This document shows positions 47,127-56,320 of a DNA stretch of 64,000 nt, piece by piece (positions within the stretch are counted from its first letter, which is position 1; every line of letters begins with the position of its first letter). Made by a program: the position numbers and the translations under genes. A model generated the notes under the pieces. The model saw only the letters and a program-made list of their open reading frames with translations. It searched no databases and was not told where the DNA came from. The stretch is from contig NZ_JACDUR010000010.1 in NCBI RefSeq assembly GCF_013761175.1, positions 124,001 through 188,000 of the forward strand, written 5' to 3'. Source of the DNA: Nonomuraea soli (GTDB lineage: Bacteria; Actinomycetota; Actinomycetes; Streptosporangiales; Streptosporangiaceae).

Positions 47127-47774
47127 ATGGATGAACTGGTGAGGACCTGGGTGCACGGCTGGGCGTTGTCGCGTGACACGGACACGCCGGTGGCCGAGCC
47201 GTACGGCTGGCGTATGGAAGTCGGGTTGCCGGAGATGCCGCGCCGCCACATCGTGACCGATCCGGTGTGGCTGGAGAAGCTGGTGCCGACGGTCACGGAG
47301 CGCGGTTCCTGGCTGAAGTTGTTCGTCGAGGAGTTGCCGCCGCTGCCGCCCGGCTGGGAGATCACGGCGCCCGGGTTCATGATGTCCACGGAGTTGAGCC
47401 CGTTCGAGGTGACGGGTCACGAGGTCGTGGTCGAGCCGCTGAACGACGCGACGTCGAAGGTGTGGGTGATCGTCGACGGCGAGCGGGCGGCCTGGGGGCA
47501 GGTGGCCGTCTGGGGCGCGGACGCCGTCGTCGACAAGGTGATGACCGAGGAGGCGCACCGGCGCAAGGGCCTGGGCAGTGTGGTGATGAGGAGCCTGCAG
47601 AACCTGGCCTACGAGCGTGGGGCGCGCCGGGCGGTGCTGGGAGGGACCGTCGAGGGACGGGCGCTCTACACGTCGCTGGGATGGCGCACGGAGTGCCCGC
47701 TGACCTCGGTACAGCTTATTGGAATCGAGTCCAATTTGTGGGAAGGTCGCTTCCAGCGCGGCACTGAGGAGTAA
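47127..47774 (+). CDS. GNAT-family N-acetyltransferase
   Basis: 215 residues. The N-terminal half is unrecognised (WVHGWALSRDT). The C-terminal half is a GNAT domain with the acetyl-CoA loop EEAHRRKGLGSVVM and a closing GRALYTSLGWRTE. The substrate is unknown. It lies 80 bp after the rplL stop beyond the terminator and 39 bp before the Mce ATPase gene. Whether it belongs to the Mce transcript is unclear. Confidence 0.85.
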   Translation: MDELVRTWVHGWALSRDTDTPVAEPYGWRMEVGLPEMPRRHIVTDPVWLEKLVPTVTERGSWLKLFVEELPPLPPGWEITAPGFMMSTELSPFEVTGHEVVVEPLNDATSKVWVIVDGERAAWGQVAVWGADAVVDKVMTEEAHRRKGLGSVVMRSLQNLAYERGARRAVLGGTVEGRALYTSLGWRTECPLTSVQLIGIESNLWEGRFQRGTEE

Positions 47775-47813
47775 AGTGCACGCCAAGTTACCCCCAGCGA
47801 AGGGAAGGTGACC

Positions 47814-48803
47814 GTGGGCGTCGAGGTGGTCGTCGAGGGCCTGACCAAGTCGTTCGGCAGGCAGGTCATCTGGGAGGACGTCACGCTCACCCTGCCCGCA
47901 GGGGGCATCTCGGTGCTGCTGGGCCCGTCGGGCACCGGCAAGTCGGTCTTCCTCAAGACGCTCGTGGGCCTGCTGCGCCCCGACCGCGGCCACATCTGGA
48001 TCGACGGTCACGACCTGGCCAACTGCGGCGAGAACAAGCTCTACGAGCTGCGCCGGCTGTTCGGGGTGCTCTTCCAGGACGGCGCGCTGTTCGGCTCGAT
48101 GAACATCTACGACAACATCGCCTTCCCGCTGCGCGAGCACACCAAGAAGAACGAGTCGCAGATCCGGCAGATCGTCATGGAGAAGATCGAGCTGGTCGGC
48201 CTCAACGGCGCCGAGGGCAAGCTGCCGGGCGAGATCTCCGGAGGCATGCGCAAGCGCGCGGGGCTGGCCCGCGCGCTGGTGCTCGACCCGGAGATCATCC
48301 TGTTCGACGAGCCGGACTCGGGTCTCGACCCGGTGCGCACCGCCTACCTGAACCAGCTGATCGTCGACCTCAACGCCGAGATCGAGGCGACCTTCCTGAT
48401 CGTCACGCACGACATCAACACCGCCCGCACCGTACCCGACGACATCGGGCTGCTGTTCCGCCGCGAGCTGGTCATGTTCGGCCCGCGCGAGATGATGCTC
48501 TCCAGCGGCGAGCCGGTCGTGCGGCAGTTCCTCAACGCCCGCAGGCACGGGCCCATCGGCATGTCGGAGGAGAAGGACGTCTCCGAGCTGGAGGCCGAGG
48601 CCCAGCAGGGTCACGACCCCGGCGCCCTGCCGCCGATCCCGCCGCAGCTCATGCCGACCGCGGGCCGCCTGCGGCGCAGCCAGCAGGCCCCCGGCACGTG
48701 GCTGGCGGCCAACGGGGTCGTCCCGCCGCCCGGCTCGTTCGTCGACGAGCGCGGGCGCGACTGGCTGCGGGAGTATCCGCGTCTCCTCGGCAGCGTCAGG
48801 TAA
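47814..48803 (+). CDS. Mce transport ATPase (MceG/Mkl/MlaF type)
   Basis: A 329-residue ABC ATPase. Walker A GPSGTGKS is at 37-44, the Q-loop in VLFQDGALFGSM, signature EISGGMRKRAGLARAL, Walker B IILFDEPDSGLDP and the switch His in VTHDIN. About 75 extra C-terminal residues are typical of actinobacterial MceG. It powers lipid or steroid uptake with YrbE permeases. GTG 47814 gives VGVEVVVEGLTKSFG; an in-frame GTG at 47808 is the alternative. Confidence 0.93.
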   Translation: MGVEVVVEGLTKSFGRQVIWEDVTLTLPAGGISVLLGPSGTGKSVFLKTLVGLLRPDRGHIWIDGHDLANCGENKLYELRRLFGVLFQDGALFGSMNIYDNIAFPLREHTKKNESQIRQIVMEKIELVGLNGAEGKLPGEISGGMRKRAGLARALVLDPEIILFDEPDSGLDPVRTAYLNQLIVDLNAEIEATFLIVTHDINTARTVPDDIGLLFRRELVMFGPREMMLSSGEPVVRQFLNARRHGPIGMSEEKDVSELEAEAQQGHDPGALPPIPPQLMPTAGRLRRSQQAPGTWLAANGVVPPPGSFVDERGRDWLREYPRLLGSVR

Positions 48804-48810
48804 TCGGATC

Positions 48811-49587
48811 ATGTCCGGCTCTTCCTTTCTCGCGGCCATCGATCGTCACTCTCCGCGTGTAATTGCTCGCATAGGGAGATTTGTCGCCTTATCGCTCGAC
48901 ACCGCGCGGGCGATGCTGAAGCGCCCCTTCCACTGGCGCGAATGCCTGCATCAGGCGTGGTTCATCGTCAGCGTCAGCGCCCTGCCGACGGCCCTGGTGG
49001 CGATCCCGTTCGGCGCGGTCCTGGCCCTGCAGGCGGGCAACCTCATCCGCCAGTTCGGCGCCCAGTCCTTCACCGGCGCCACCGCCGTGCTCGGCATCGT
49101 GCGCGAGGCCAGCCCGGTGGTCACGGCGCTGATGGTCGCGGGCGCCGCGGGCAGCGCGATCTGTGCCGACCTGGGCGCGCGGAAGATCCGGGAGGAGATC
49201 GACGCGCTGGAGGTGCTCGGCGTGGATCCGCTCCAGAGGCTGGTGGTGCCCAGGGTGGTCGCGTGCGCCGTCGTGGCGCCCTTCCTCAACGGCCTGGTCA
49301 CCACCGTCGGGCTCATCGCCAGCTACCTGTTCAACGTCGTCGCCCAGGGCGGTTCACCCGGCGCCTACCTGCAGTCGTTCAACTCACTGGCCGAGGTGGG
49401 CGACCTGTGGGTCTCCGAGGTCAAGGCCCTGGTCTTCGGGGCTACGGCAGGCCTGATCGCCGCCTTCAAGGGCCTGACGGCGGCAGGAGGGCCCAAGGGC
49501 GTCGGCGACGCGGTCAACCAGGCGGTGGTCTTCTCCGCGATGGCCCTGTTCGCCGAGAACTTCCTCATCAGCGCGGTGACCACATGA
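48811..49587 (+). CDS. YrbE/MlaE-type permease A of Mce system
   Basis: A 258-residue MlaE-family membrane protein with about five helices. It has the family motif AGSAICADLGARKIREEIDALEVLGVDP. It pairs with the next gene product as the inner-membrane core of the Mce lipid importer. The first 30 codons are unusually A/T-rich for the window (GTA ATT GCT CGC ATA, and TTA at codon 27). The start lies 7 bp after the ATPase stop. Confidence 0.93.
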   Translation: MSGSSFLAAIDRHSPRVIARIGRFVALSLDTARAMLKRPFHWRECLHQAWFIVSVSALPTALVAIPFGAVLALQAGNLIRQFGAQSFTGATAVLGIVREASPVVTALMVAGAAGSAICADLGARKIREEIDALEVLGVDPLQRLVVPRVVACAVVAPFLNGLVTTVGLIASYLFNVVAQGGSPGAYLQSFNSLAEVGDLWVSEVKALVFGATAGLIAAFKGLTAAGGPKGVGDAVNQAVVFSAMALFAENFLISAVTT

Positions 49588-50360
49588 TCAACGAGCAGGC
49601 CGAGTTCTACGCCAGGGCCCTGGCCGCCCTGCCCCGTGCGGCGAGATACCGCAGAGAGGTGCTGCGCCTGCTGGCCGAGGTGAGCCTGGGCACCGGCGGC
49701 CTGGCCGTGGTGGGCGGCACGATGGCGATCGTCGCGTTCATGACCTTCTTCACCGGCACCGAGGTGGGCCTGCAGGGTTACACCGCGCTCGACCAGATCG
49801 GCACCTCGGCCTTCACCGGATTCCTGTCGAGCTACGTGAACACCCGCGAGATCGCGCCCCTGGTCGCCGCGATCGGGCTGTCGGCCACGGTCGGCTCGGG
49901 CTTCACCGCGCAACTCGGCGCGATGCGCATCAGCGACGAGATCGACGCCCTGGAGGTGATGGCGATCCCGTCGCGGCCCTTCCTGGTGGGCACCCGCCTG
50001 ATCGCCGGGTTCTGCGCCGTGATCCCGCTCTACGTGCTCGGCCTGCTGGCCTCCTACCTGGCCACCCGGGCCGTCACCACGCTGTTCTACGGCCAGTCCA
50101 GCGGCACCTACGACCACTACTTCGGGCTCTTCCTGGTGCCCTACGACGTGTTGTGGTCCTTCGGCAAGGTGATGGTCTTCTCGGTGCTGGTGATCCTCAT
50201 CCACTGCTACTACGGCTTCCACGCCACGGGCGGTCCGGCGGGGGTGGGCGTGGCGGTCGGCCGGGCCGTACGGGCCGTCCTGGTCACCGTGAACGTGGCC
50301 AACGTCCTGCTCGGCCTGGCCATCTGGGGGACCACGACGACGGTGAGGCTGGCCGGATGA
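49584..50360 (+). CDS. YrbE/MlaE-type permease B of Mce system
   Basis: 258 residues, MlaE family, with GSGFTAQLGAMRISDEIDALEVMAIPS and ending in hydrophobic helices. The ATG overlaps the preceding stop (ATGA), the pattern repeated at most junctions of this operon. Confidence 0.93.
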   Translation: MINEQAEFYARALAALPRAARYRREVLRLLAEVSLGTGGLAVVGGTMAIVAFMTFFTGTEVGLQGYTALDQIGTSAFTGFLSSYVNTREIAPLVAAIGLSATVGSGFTAQLGAMRISDEIDALEVMAIPSRPFLVGTRLIAGFCAVIPLYVLGLLASYLATRAVTTLFYGQSSGTYDHYFGLFLVPYDVLWSFGKVMVFSVLVILIHCYYGFHATGGPAGVGVAVGRAVRAVLVTVNVANVLLGLAIWGTTTTVRLAG

Positions 50361-51388
50361 GATACGGTGTCGCCCTCCTCGCCGTGATCGCCGCCTTCGT
50401 GGCGGCCACGCTCGGCGCCTACTTCAAGGTCCTCTCCGGCGCGACCGAGGTCACGCTGCGAACACCCGGCGCCGGGCTGCAACTCGGCCCGCGCGCCGAC
50501 GTGAAGGTGCGCGGCGTGATCGTCGGCGAGGTGTCGCGCGTCCGCCAGGTGCCCGGCGGCGCCGAGCTGCTCCTGGCGCTCGACGAACCGGTCGACCGCG
50601 CCTCCACCGCGCGGCTGCTGCCCAAGACGCTCTTCGGTGAGAAGTACGTCGACCTGATCCCGCCCGCGCGTCCCACCGCACCGGCCAGGAGCGGCGACGT
50701 GCTCGCCGCGGCAGGCAACCCGGTCGAGACCACCCAGCTCCTCGACCGCCTGCTCCCGGCGCTGCGCGGCGTGCGGCCCGAGCGGCTCAACGCCGCCCTC
50801 ACCCAGCTCGCCACCACGCTCGACGGCCGGGGCGCCGCGATCGGCACGACCATCGACAGGGCCGACGCCTACCTCGCGGCCCTCGAACCCCATCTTCCCG
50901 CCATCAGACGCGACATCACCGCGCTGGCCGACGTCCTGCGGCTGTACGGCGAAGCCGCCCCCGGCCTGCTGAGGCTCCTCGACAACGGCGCCGAGCTCGG
51001 CCGGGCCGTCACCGCCAACGGCGCCGAGCTCGACACGCTGACCGGGCAGAAGCTCGTGTCCAAGCTCGACACGCTGCTGAAGGAGCACGAGCCCGGCATC
51101 GTCGGCCTGCAGCACGTCATCAGGCCGGCCCTGGGCGTCACCGCCCGCTACGCCCCCACGATCCCCTGCTCCTTCCAAGGACTTGAGCGGCTGCGGCCCC
51201 GCCTGGAGCGGGTGTTCGCCGGCGGCAGGGTCAGGGCGGTGCTGGAGCTCGTCCGCCCGGCCAGGCCGTACCAGCCGGGCAGCGACGCACCCCGATACGC
51301 CGACACCCGCGGCCCGGGTTGCCATGGGCTGCCCCATCCGCGCGTGCCCTTCCCCGGTGTCGCCTTCGACGACGGGACCCGCCCATGA
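50357..51388 (+). CDS. MCE-family protein, first of five
   Basis: 343 residues: an N-terminal membrane helix (about 5-25), the MCE (MlaD) domain (about 28-105, RADVKVRGVIVGEVSRV, then LLPKTLFGEKYVDL) and a helical needle region with coiled-coil character (about 125-290). MCE proteins form a hexameric tunnel across the envelope. This is the MceA-position member, with a C-terminal Pro-rich tail including cysteines. Confidence 0.9.
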   Translation: MRYGVALLAVIAAFVAATLGAYFKVLSGATEVTLRTPGAGLQLGPRADVKVRGVIVGEVSRVRQVPGGAELLLALDEPVDRASTARLLPKTLFGEKYVDLIPPARPTAPARSGDVLAAAGNPVETTQLLDRLLPALRGVRPERLNAALTQLATTLDGRGAAIGTTIDRADAYLAALEPHLPAIRRDITALADVLRLYGEAAPGLLRLLDNGAELGRAVTANGAELDTLTGQKLVSKLDTLLKEHEPGIVGLQHVIRPALGVTARYAPTIPCSFQGLERLRPRLERVFAGGRVRAVLELVRPARPYQPGSDAPRYADTRGPGCHGLPHPRVPFPGVAFDDGTRP

Positions 51389-52356
51389 AGACGCTGGTCA
51401 AGCTGGCCCTCTTCATGCTGCTCACCGGTTCCTGCGTCGCCGTCCTGGCGATCACCATCTCCGGCGTGCAGTTCGCGGAGACCAGCGACTACCGGGCGTT
51501 GTTCACCGACGCGAGCAGCCTGCGCGAGGGCGACGACGTGCGCATCGCGGGCGTGCGCGTCGGCCGCGTCGAGAGTGTGGCGCTGGTGGCGGGCAGGGCG
51601 GAGGTGCGCTTCAGCGTCCAGCGACGCCACAGCCTGCCCAGGGGCGTGACCGCCGCGATCCGATGGCGCAACCTCATCGGGGAGCGTTACCTGGCCCTCG
51701 CCACCGGCAAGGGCGGACCGGGCACGCTCGCGGCGGGCGCGACCATCCACGACACCCGGCCGGCGCTCGACGCGACCGAGCTGTTCAACGGCTTCCGCCC
51801 GCTGCTCGAAGCCGTCGACCCCGCGCAGGTCAACCGGCTCAGCCTGCAGATCGTCCAGGTGCTGCAGGGCGAGGGCGGCACGGTCGAGAGCCTGCTCGGC
51901 CACATCGCCTCGCTCACCACCACGCTCGCCGACCGCGACGCCGTGATCGGCCGCGTGATCGGCAACCTGAACACCGTGCTCGGCGGCGTCGCCGCCCGCG
52001 ACGAGGAGTACGCCAGGCTGATCGACGACCTGCACGCCCTGGTCAAGGGGCTGGCGGGCGACCGCAGGGCGATCGGCGAGTCGCTGGTCACCCTCGACAG
52101 GCTGACGGGCGTCACCGCCGGGTTCCTGACGCGTGCGCGTCCCGACCTCAAGGCCGACCTGGCCCACGCCGAGAGCTTCCTGGCCGGGCTCAACGCCGAC
52201 GGCGAGCGCATAGATGCCGCGCTCGACGCCGTGCCGCTGCGGCTCAACCAGCTCACCCGCGCGGTCTCCTACGGCTCCTGGTTCAACTTCTACCTGTGCT
52301 CGCTGCGGGTGGGCGCGAAGATCGAGAATGCGGGCGCACGATGTTCAGGAGGATGA
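51385..52356 (+). CDS. MCE-family protein, second
   Basis: 323 residues with an N-terminal helix (about 5-25), MCE domain (about 35-115, GDDVRIAGVRVGRVESVAL, WRNLIGERYLAL) and helical region to 290. It ends with the conserved SYGSWFNFYLCSLRV segment found in MceB/C/D proteins. It overlaps both neighbours. Confidence 0.9.
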   Translation: MKTLVKLALFMLLTGSCVAVLAITISGVQFAETSDYRALFTDASSLREGDDVRIAGVRVGRVESVALVAGRAEVRFSVQRRHSLPRGVTAAIRWRNLIGERYLALATGKGGPGTLAAGATIHDTRPALDATELFNGFRPLLEAVDPAQVNRLSLQIVQVLQGEGGTVESLLGHIASLTTTLADRDAVIGRVIGNLNTVLGGVAARDEEYARLIDDLHALVKGLAGDRRAIGESLVTLDRLTGVTAGFLTRARPDLKADLAHAESFLAGLNADGERIDAALDAVPLRLNQLTRAVSYGSWFNFYLCSLRVGAKIENAGARCSGG

Positions 52357-53312
52357 ACCCCGCTCCGCTCGGCCTGGCCGCCGTGATCGTCGTGGTGGCG
52401 GCGGTCGCCGTGGCACTCGGGGTGCGCCCGCCGTCGGGCGCCGCCTACTCGGCGCACTTCGCCGAGTCGGCGGGGCTGCGGCCGGGCGAGCCCGTGCTGA
52501 TCGCGGGCGTGCGCGTCGGCGAGGTGAGCGCGGTCGGGCTCGACGGCGCCAAGGTACGCGTCGACCTGCGCGTGGAGGAGCCGGTCGTGCTCGGCTCCGC
52601 GACCCGGGCGCACATCCGCCTGGCCACGCTGCTCGGCTCGCACTCGGTCGTGCTCGAACCGGGCGGCGCGGGACGGCTGGCCGGGCCGATCCCGCTGTCG
52701 CGGACCAGCGTGCCGTACGAGATCGTGCCCGCGGTCGGCGACGTCACCCGCAGCGCGGAACGGCTCGACGCCGGGGCGCTCAGGCGAGCCATGCAGGTGC
52801 TCACCCGGACGATCGACGGCTCGTCCGAGGAGATCCGCTCCTCGCTCGACGGCCTGGGCCGGCTCGCGCGAACCGTCGCCGAGCGCGACGAGAGCCTCCA
52901 CGCGCTCGTACGGCACGCCGAACGCGTCACCGGCCTGCTCGGTGAGCGCAGGGATCGGCTGGGCGACCTGGCCGTCGACGGCGACCTGCTGCTGCGGGAG
53001 ATCCTGGCCAGGCGGGCGGTCATCCACAGCCTGTTGACCAATACCGTCGCCCTGGCCGGCCAGATCGACGGACTGATCGCCGACAACCGTTCCCGGCTGG
53101 GACCCGCCCTCAGGGAGCTGAGATCGTTCGTGGCGCTGCTGCGGCGCAACGAGGAGAACCTCGACCGCACCCTGCGCCTGCTGGTGCCGTACACCAGGCA
53201 GTTCGCCGACGCGGTGGGCAACGGCCGGTGGTTCGACGCGATCGTGCAGAACCTGGTGCCGCTGCCGGCGGGCGCCGAGCTCGATCCGAGCCTGGGAGGG
53301 CTGGTGCGATGA
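52341..53312 (+). CDS. MCE-family protein, third
   Basis: 323 residues: helix (about 8-28), MCE domain (about 37-110, GEPVLIAGVRVGEVSAV, LATLLGSHSVVLEP) and helical region, ending GNGRWFDAIVQNLVP. I place the start at ATG 52341 (MFRRMNPAPLG), which matches the RxNP pattern of the family. ATG 52353 would give the ATGA overlap seen at other junctions and is the alternative. Confidence 0.88.
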   Translation: MFRRMNPAPLGLAAVIVVVAAVAVALGVRPPSGAAYSAHFAESAGLRPGEPVLIAGVRVGEVSAVGLDGAKVRVDLRVEEPVVLGSATRAHIRLATLLGSHSVVLEPGGAGRLAGPIPLSRTSVPYEIVPAVGDVTRSAERLDAGALRRAMQVLTRTIDGSSEEIRSSLDGLGRLARTVAERDESLHALVRHAERVTGLLGERRDRLGDLAVDGDLLLREILARRAVIHSLLTNTVALAGQIDGLIADNRSRLGPALRELRSFVALLRRNEENLDRTLRLLVPYTRQFADAVGNGRWFDAIVQNLVPLPAGAELDPSLGGLVR

Positions 53313-54268
53313 GGGCGCTCCTGGTGGTGCTGCTGGCCGCCGCGGGCTGCGCGGTCCAGGACGTGCCGCTGCCCGGCGGCGCCGACCTGGGGGAGCGGCC
53401 GCGCGAGGTGACGATCGAGTTCGCCGACGCCCTCGACCTGGTGCCGCAGTCGGTGTGCAAGGTGGACGACGTGACCGTGGGCAAGGTGACCTCGATCGAG
53501 CTCGTGTCGTGGCGGGCCGAGGTCGTGTGCACCGTGCGCGGCGACGTGGAGCTCCCACCCGCGACCGGCGCCACGATCGCGCAGACGAGCCTGCTGGGGG
53601 AGAAGTACGTCCGGCTCGAACCCGCCGGACGGGGCCCGGCGGCCGAGCGCATCCCGCTCGCGCGCACCGGCCAGGGCGCCGAGGTCGAGCAGGTACTCGC
53701 CGCCGCCTCCCTGGTGGTCAACGGCGGGGGTCTCGAACAGCTCGGCACCATCACCAGGGAGCTCGACCAGGTCCTCGGCGGGCGGACCGGCCGGCTCAGG
53801 AGCCTGCTGCACCGGCTGGAGACCTTCGCCGCCGGCCTCGACCGCTCCAAGGACGACATCGTGCGGCTCATCGGCGACCTCGACCGGTTGGCCGGCACGC
53901 TCGCCGCACGGACCGGGACGATCGAGGCGGTCGCCACCCGCATCGGACCGGCGGTGCGCCAGCTCAGGCGCCAGCGCGAAGACCTGACAGGGCTCGTGCG
54001 CGGCCTGGGCGAGCTCGGGCGCACGGCCGAGCGGGTGGTGCGCCGCTCGCACGACGACACCCTGGCCAACCTGCGCCACCTGCGCACGCTGCTGGCCCAG
54101 CTGGACCGGGCCAAACGCGACATCGCGCGCGGGCTGGGCACCGCGATCACCTTCCCCTTCCCGACCGACGGCATGGTCAAGGGCGACTACGGCAACGTGG
54201 ACGTCACCCTCGACCTGACCCCCTCGACGACGCTGGAGAACCTGCTGGGATGCGGCTCAAACTGCTGA
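53309..54268 (+). CDS. MCE-family lipoprotein (MceE/LprK type), fourth
   Basis: 319 residues: lipoprotein signal with lipobox LLAAAGC (Cys14), MCE domain (about 40-110, SVCKVDDVTVGKVTSIEL, QTSLLGEKYVRLEP) and helical region. It ends LLGCGSNC. The lipid-anchored member occupies the MceE position of the operon. ATGA overlap upstream. Confidence 0.9.
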   Translation: MRALLVVLLAAAGCAVQDVPLPGGADLGERPREVTIEFADALDLVPQSVCKVDDVTVGKVTSIELVSWRAEVVCTVRGDVELPPATGATIAQTSLLGEKYVRLEPAGRGPAAERIPLARTGQGAEVEQVLAAASLVVNGGGLEQLGTITRELDQVLGGRTGRLRSLLHRLETFAAGLDRSKDDIVRLIGDLDRLAGTLAARTGTIEAVATRIGPAVRQLRRQREDLTGLVRGLGELGRTAERVVRRSHDDTLANLRHLRTLLAQLDRAKRDIARGLGTAITFPFPTDGMVKGDYGNVDVTLDLTPSTTLENLLGCGSNC

Positions 54269-55380
54269 TCTTCCTCGTGGTCACGGTGACGGCCACGGCC
54301 TACACGCTCGTGGAGTACGCCCGGGTGCTGCCCGGCGGCCGCCTGGTCGCGGTCGACCTGGCCGAGACGGGAGGCTTGTTCGAGAACGCCGAGGTCACCT
54401 ACCGGGGCGTCCCTGCGGGCAGGGTCGAGTCGCTGCGCCTGACCGCCGACGGCGTGCGCGCGCGGCTGCGGCTGGAGATCCCGGTCCCGGCCGCGGGCAC
54501 ACTGGCCGTGGTCGCCAACCGCTCGGGAGTGGGGGAGCAGTACCTCGACCTGCGCCCGGCGAGTACGGCGGGGCCGTACCTGGCCGACGGCGACGTGATC
54601 CCGCGCGAGCGCACCCGCCTGCCCGTCTCCACCGCGCGACTCCTGGAGAGCGCCGACGGGCTGCTGCGATCCGTGGACCCGCGCGACGTCGAGACCGTGG
54701 TGACCGAACTGCAGCAGGCACTCGACGGCCCGCACCTGCGCCGGCTGCTGGAGGCCGGCTCCACGCTCGTCGACTCGGCCGCCGGCGTGCTGCCCGAGAC
54801 GGTCTCGCTGGTACGGCACGGCGAGACGGTCCTGCGCACCCAGCGCGAGCTCGGAGGGGAGCTGAAGGCGTTCGCAAGGGACCTGTCGGCCTTCACCGAC
54901 GACCTGGAGGCCCGCCACCTCGACGGGGCGATCGACGCCTCGGTGGCCGTCGTGCCGCCGGTCGAGAAGCTCGTCGACGGAGTCTCGCCCCACCTGCGTC
55001 CGCTGCTGACGAACCTCGTCATCGGCGGGCAGACCGCCTCGGCCCGCGCCCACGCCCTGCGCCAGCTGATGATCGGCTACCCCGCCGGGATCGCCGGGGC
55101 GTTCACCGTGGTCCAGGAGGACGGCCTGCACTTCGGGCTCAACCTGAACCTCAACGTGCCGCCGCCGTGCCGCGAGGGATACCTGGTCGAGCGCCGCTAC
55201 CCGCAGGACACCTCCGTCAGGGCGGCCAGGCTCGACACCCACTGCAAGGCCCCGCGACCGAGCGAGACGGCTGTCCGAGGCTCGCGCAATGTGCCCGATC
55301 CGCTCCCCACGCCCGGGATTCCTGGCTTGCGGGCCTGGCTGGCCGGTTATGATCCCGTGACATGGCGCGACGGCTCCTGA
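54250..55380 (+). CDS. MCE-family protein (MceF position), fifth
   Basis: 376 residues: N-terminal helix (about 5-20), MCE domain (about 33-105, ENAEVTYRGVPAGRVESLRL, VGEQYLDLRP) and a helical region. A C-terminal segment with HFGLNLNLNVPPPCREGY resembles the end of MceF proteins. It overlaps the lipoprotein gene by 19 bp and the next gene by 19 bp. Confidence 0.9.
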   Translation: MRLKLLIFLVVTVTATAYTLVEYARVLPGGRLVAVDLAETGGLFENAEVTYRGVPAGRVESLRLTADGVRARLRLEIPVPAAGTLAVVANRSGVGEQYLDLRPASTAGPYLADGDVIPRERTRLPVSTARLLESADGLLRSVDPRDVETVVTELQQALDGPHLRRLLEAGSTLVDSAAGVLPETVSLVRHGETVLRTQRELGGELKAFARDLSAFTDDLEARHLDGAIDASVAVVPPVEKLVDGVSPHLRPLLTNLVIGGQTASARAHALRQLMIGYPAGIAGAFTVVQEDGLHFGLNLNLNVPPPCREGYLVERRYPQDTSVRAARLDTHCKAPRPSETAVRGSRNVPDPLPTPGIPGLRAWLAGYDPVTWRDGS

Positions 55381-55844
55381 TCCCCTCGCTGGCAGTGCTG
55401 GTCGCGCTGCTGGCCGGTGCCGCGCTGTGGATGGGCGGGCAGGTGCGCGAGGCTCATGCCCTGGCCGACGAGCGGCAGGCCGCCCTCGACGCGGCGGGCA
55501 CCCACGCGATGAACCTCATCTCGATCAGCCACGCGACGGTCGATGCCGACATCGAGCGCATCCTGGCGACCTCCACCGGGCCGGCGCGCTCCGAATACGC
55601 GGCGGGAGCGGCGAAGCTGAAGGAGACCACGCTGGCCAACAAGGTCGTCCAGACCGGCGTGCTGCGGGCGACCGGGCTCGAGTCCATGAAGCCGGGCTCT
55701 GCCAAGATCCTCGTGGTGGCCGATGTGGACATCCGGTGGGAGGGCTCGAACTCCCCGCCGCAGAAACGGTTCTACCGGTGGTCGATGGAGTTGATCAAGG
55801 TCGGCGGATCATGGCTGGTGGCCAGGGCGGTGCAGGTCCTGTGA
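55362..55844 (+). CDS. Mce-associated membrane protein 1
   Basis: 160 residues: one N-terminal membrane helix (about 6-26) and an extracytoplasmic NTF2-like domain (about 60-160, RFYRWSMELIKVGGSWLVARAVQVL at the end, cut here as motif FYRWSMELIKV). Mam proteins of this type stabilise Mce complexes in mycobacteria. It overlaps the MCE gene before and the second Mam gene after. Confidence 0.82.
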   Translation: MARRLLIPSLAVLVALLAGAALWMGGQVREAHALADERQAALDAAGTHAMNLISISHATVDADIERILATSTGPARSEYAAGAAKLKETTLANKVVQTGVLRATGLESMKPGSAKILVVADVDIRWEGSNSPPQKRFYRWSMELIKVGGSWLVARAVQVL

Positions 55845-56320
55845 GATGGGTGATCATCGCCGTGCTCGGCCTGGCCGTACTCGGACTGGGCGGTTCGGTC
55901 GCGGTGATGGCGACCGACCTGAGCCGGATGCGTGCGGCCGACGCGGCCGGGGCCGAAGCCGTGGCGGCCGCGAGGGCGGTCACGCCCGACCTGCTGTCGT
56001 ACAACTACCGCACGATCGAGCAGGACCTGGCCCGCGCGGGCGAGCACACCACGGGCGAGCTGTCGAAGCACTACGCCGAGCTGGCCAGGACGCTGGTCGG
56101 GCAGGCGCGGGCCGACAAGAAGGTGCAGCAGGCGGCGGTGGCCGGCGCTGCCGTGGAACGGGCCACACCCGACCGGGTCGACGTGCTCGTCTTCGTGAAC
56201 ATGGGCGTCGCGGTCGGCTCCGAACAACAGTTCAGTCAAAATCGCGCCCGGCTCACGATGGTCCGCACCGATTCGCGCTGGCTGGTGGCCGAACTCTCGA
56301 CGCTGGTGGGCAAGGCCTGA
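55841..56320 (+). CDS. Mce-associated membrane protein 2
   Basis: 159 residues with an N-terminal helix (about 3-24) and an NTF2-like domain, ending RTDSRWLVAELSTLVGKA. It is a paralog of the preceding protein. The GTG start at 55841 overlaps the upstream stop by 4 bp. It is the last gene of the Mce operon; no clear terminator is seen before the rpoB promoter. Confidence 0.82.
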   Translation: MRWVIIAVLGLAVLGLGGSVAVMATDLSRMRAADAAGAEAVAAARAVTPDLLSYNYRTIEQDLARAGEHTTGELSKHYAELARTLVGQARADKKVQQAAVAGAAVERATPDRVDVLVFVNMGVAVGSEQQFSQNRARLTMVRTDSRWLVAELSTLVGKA

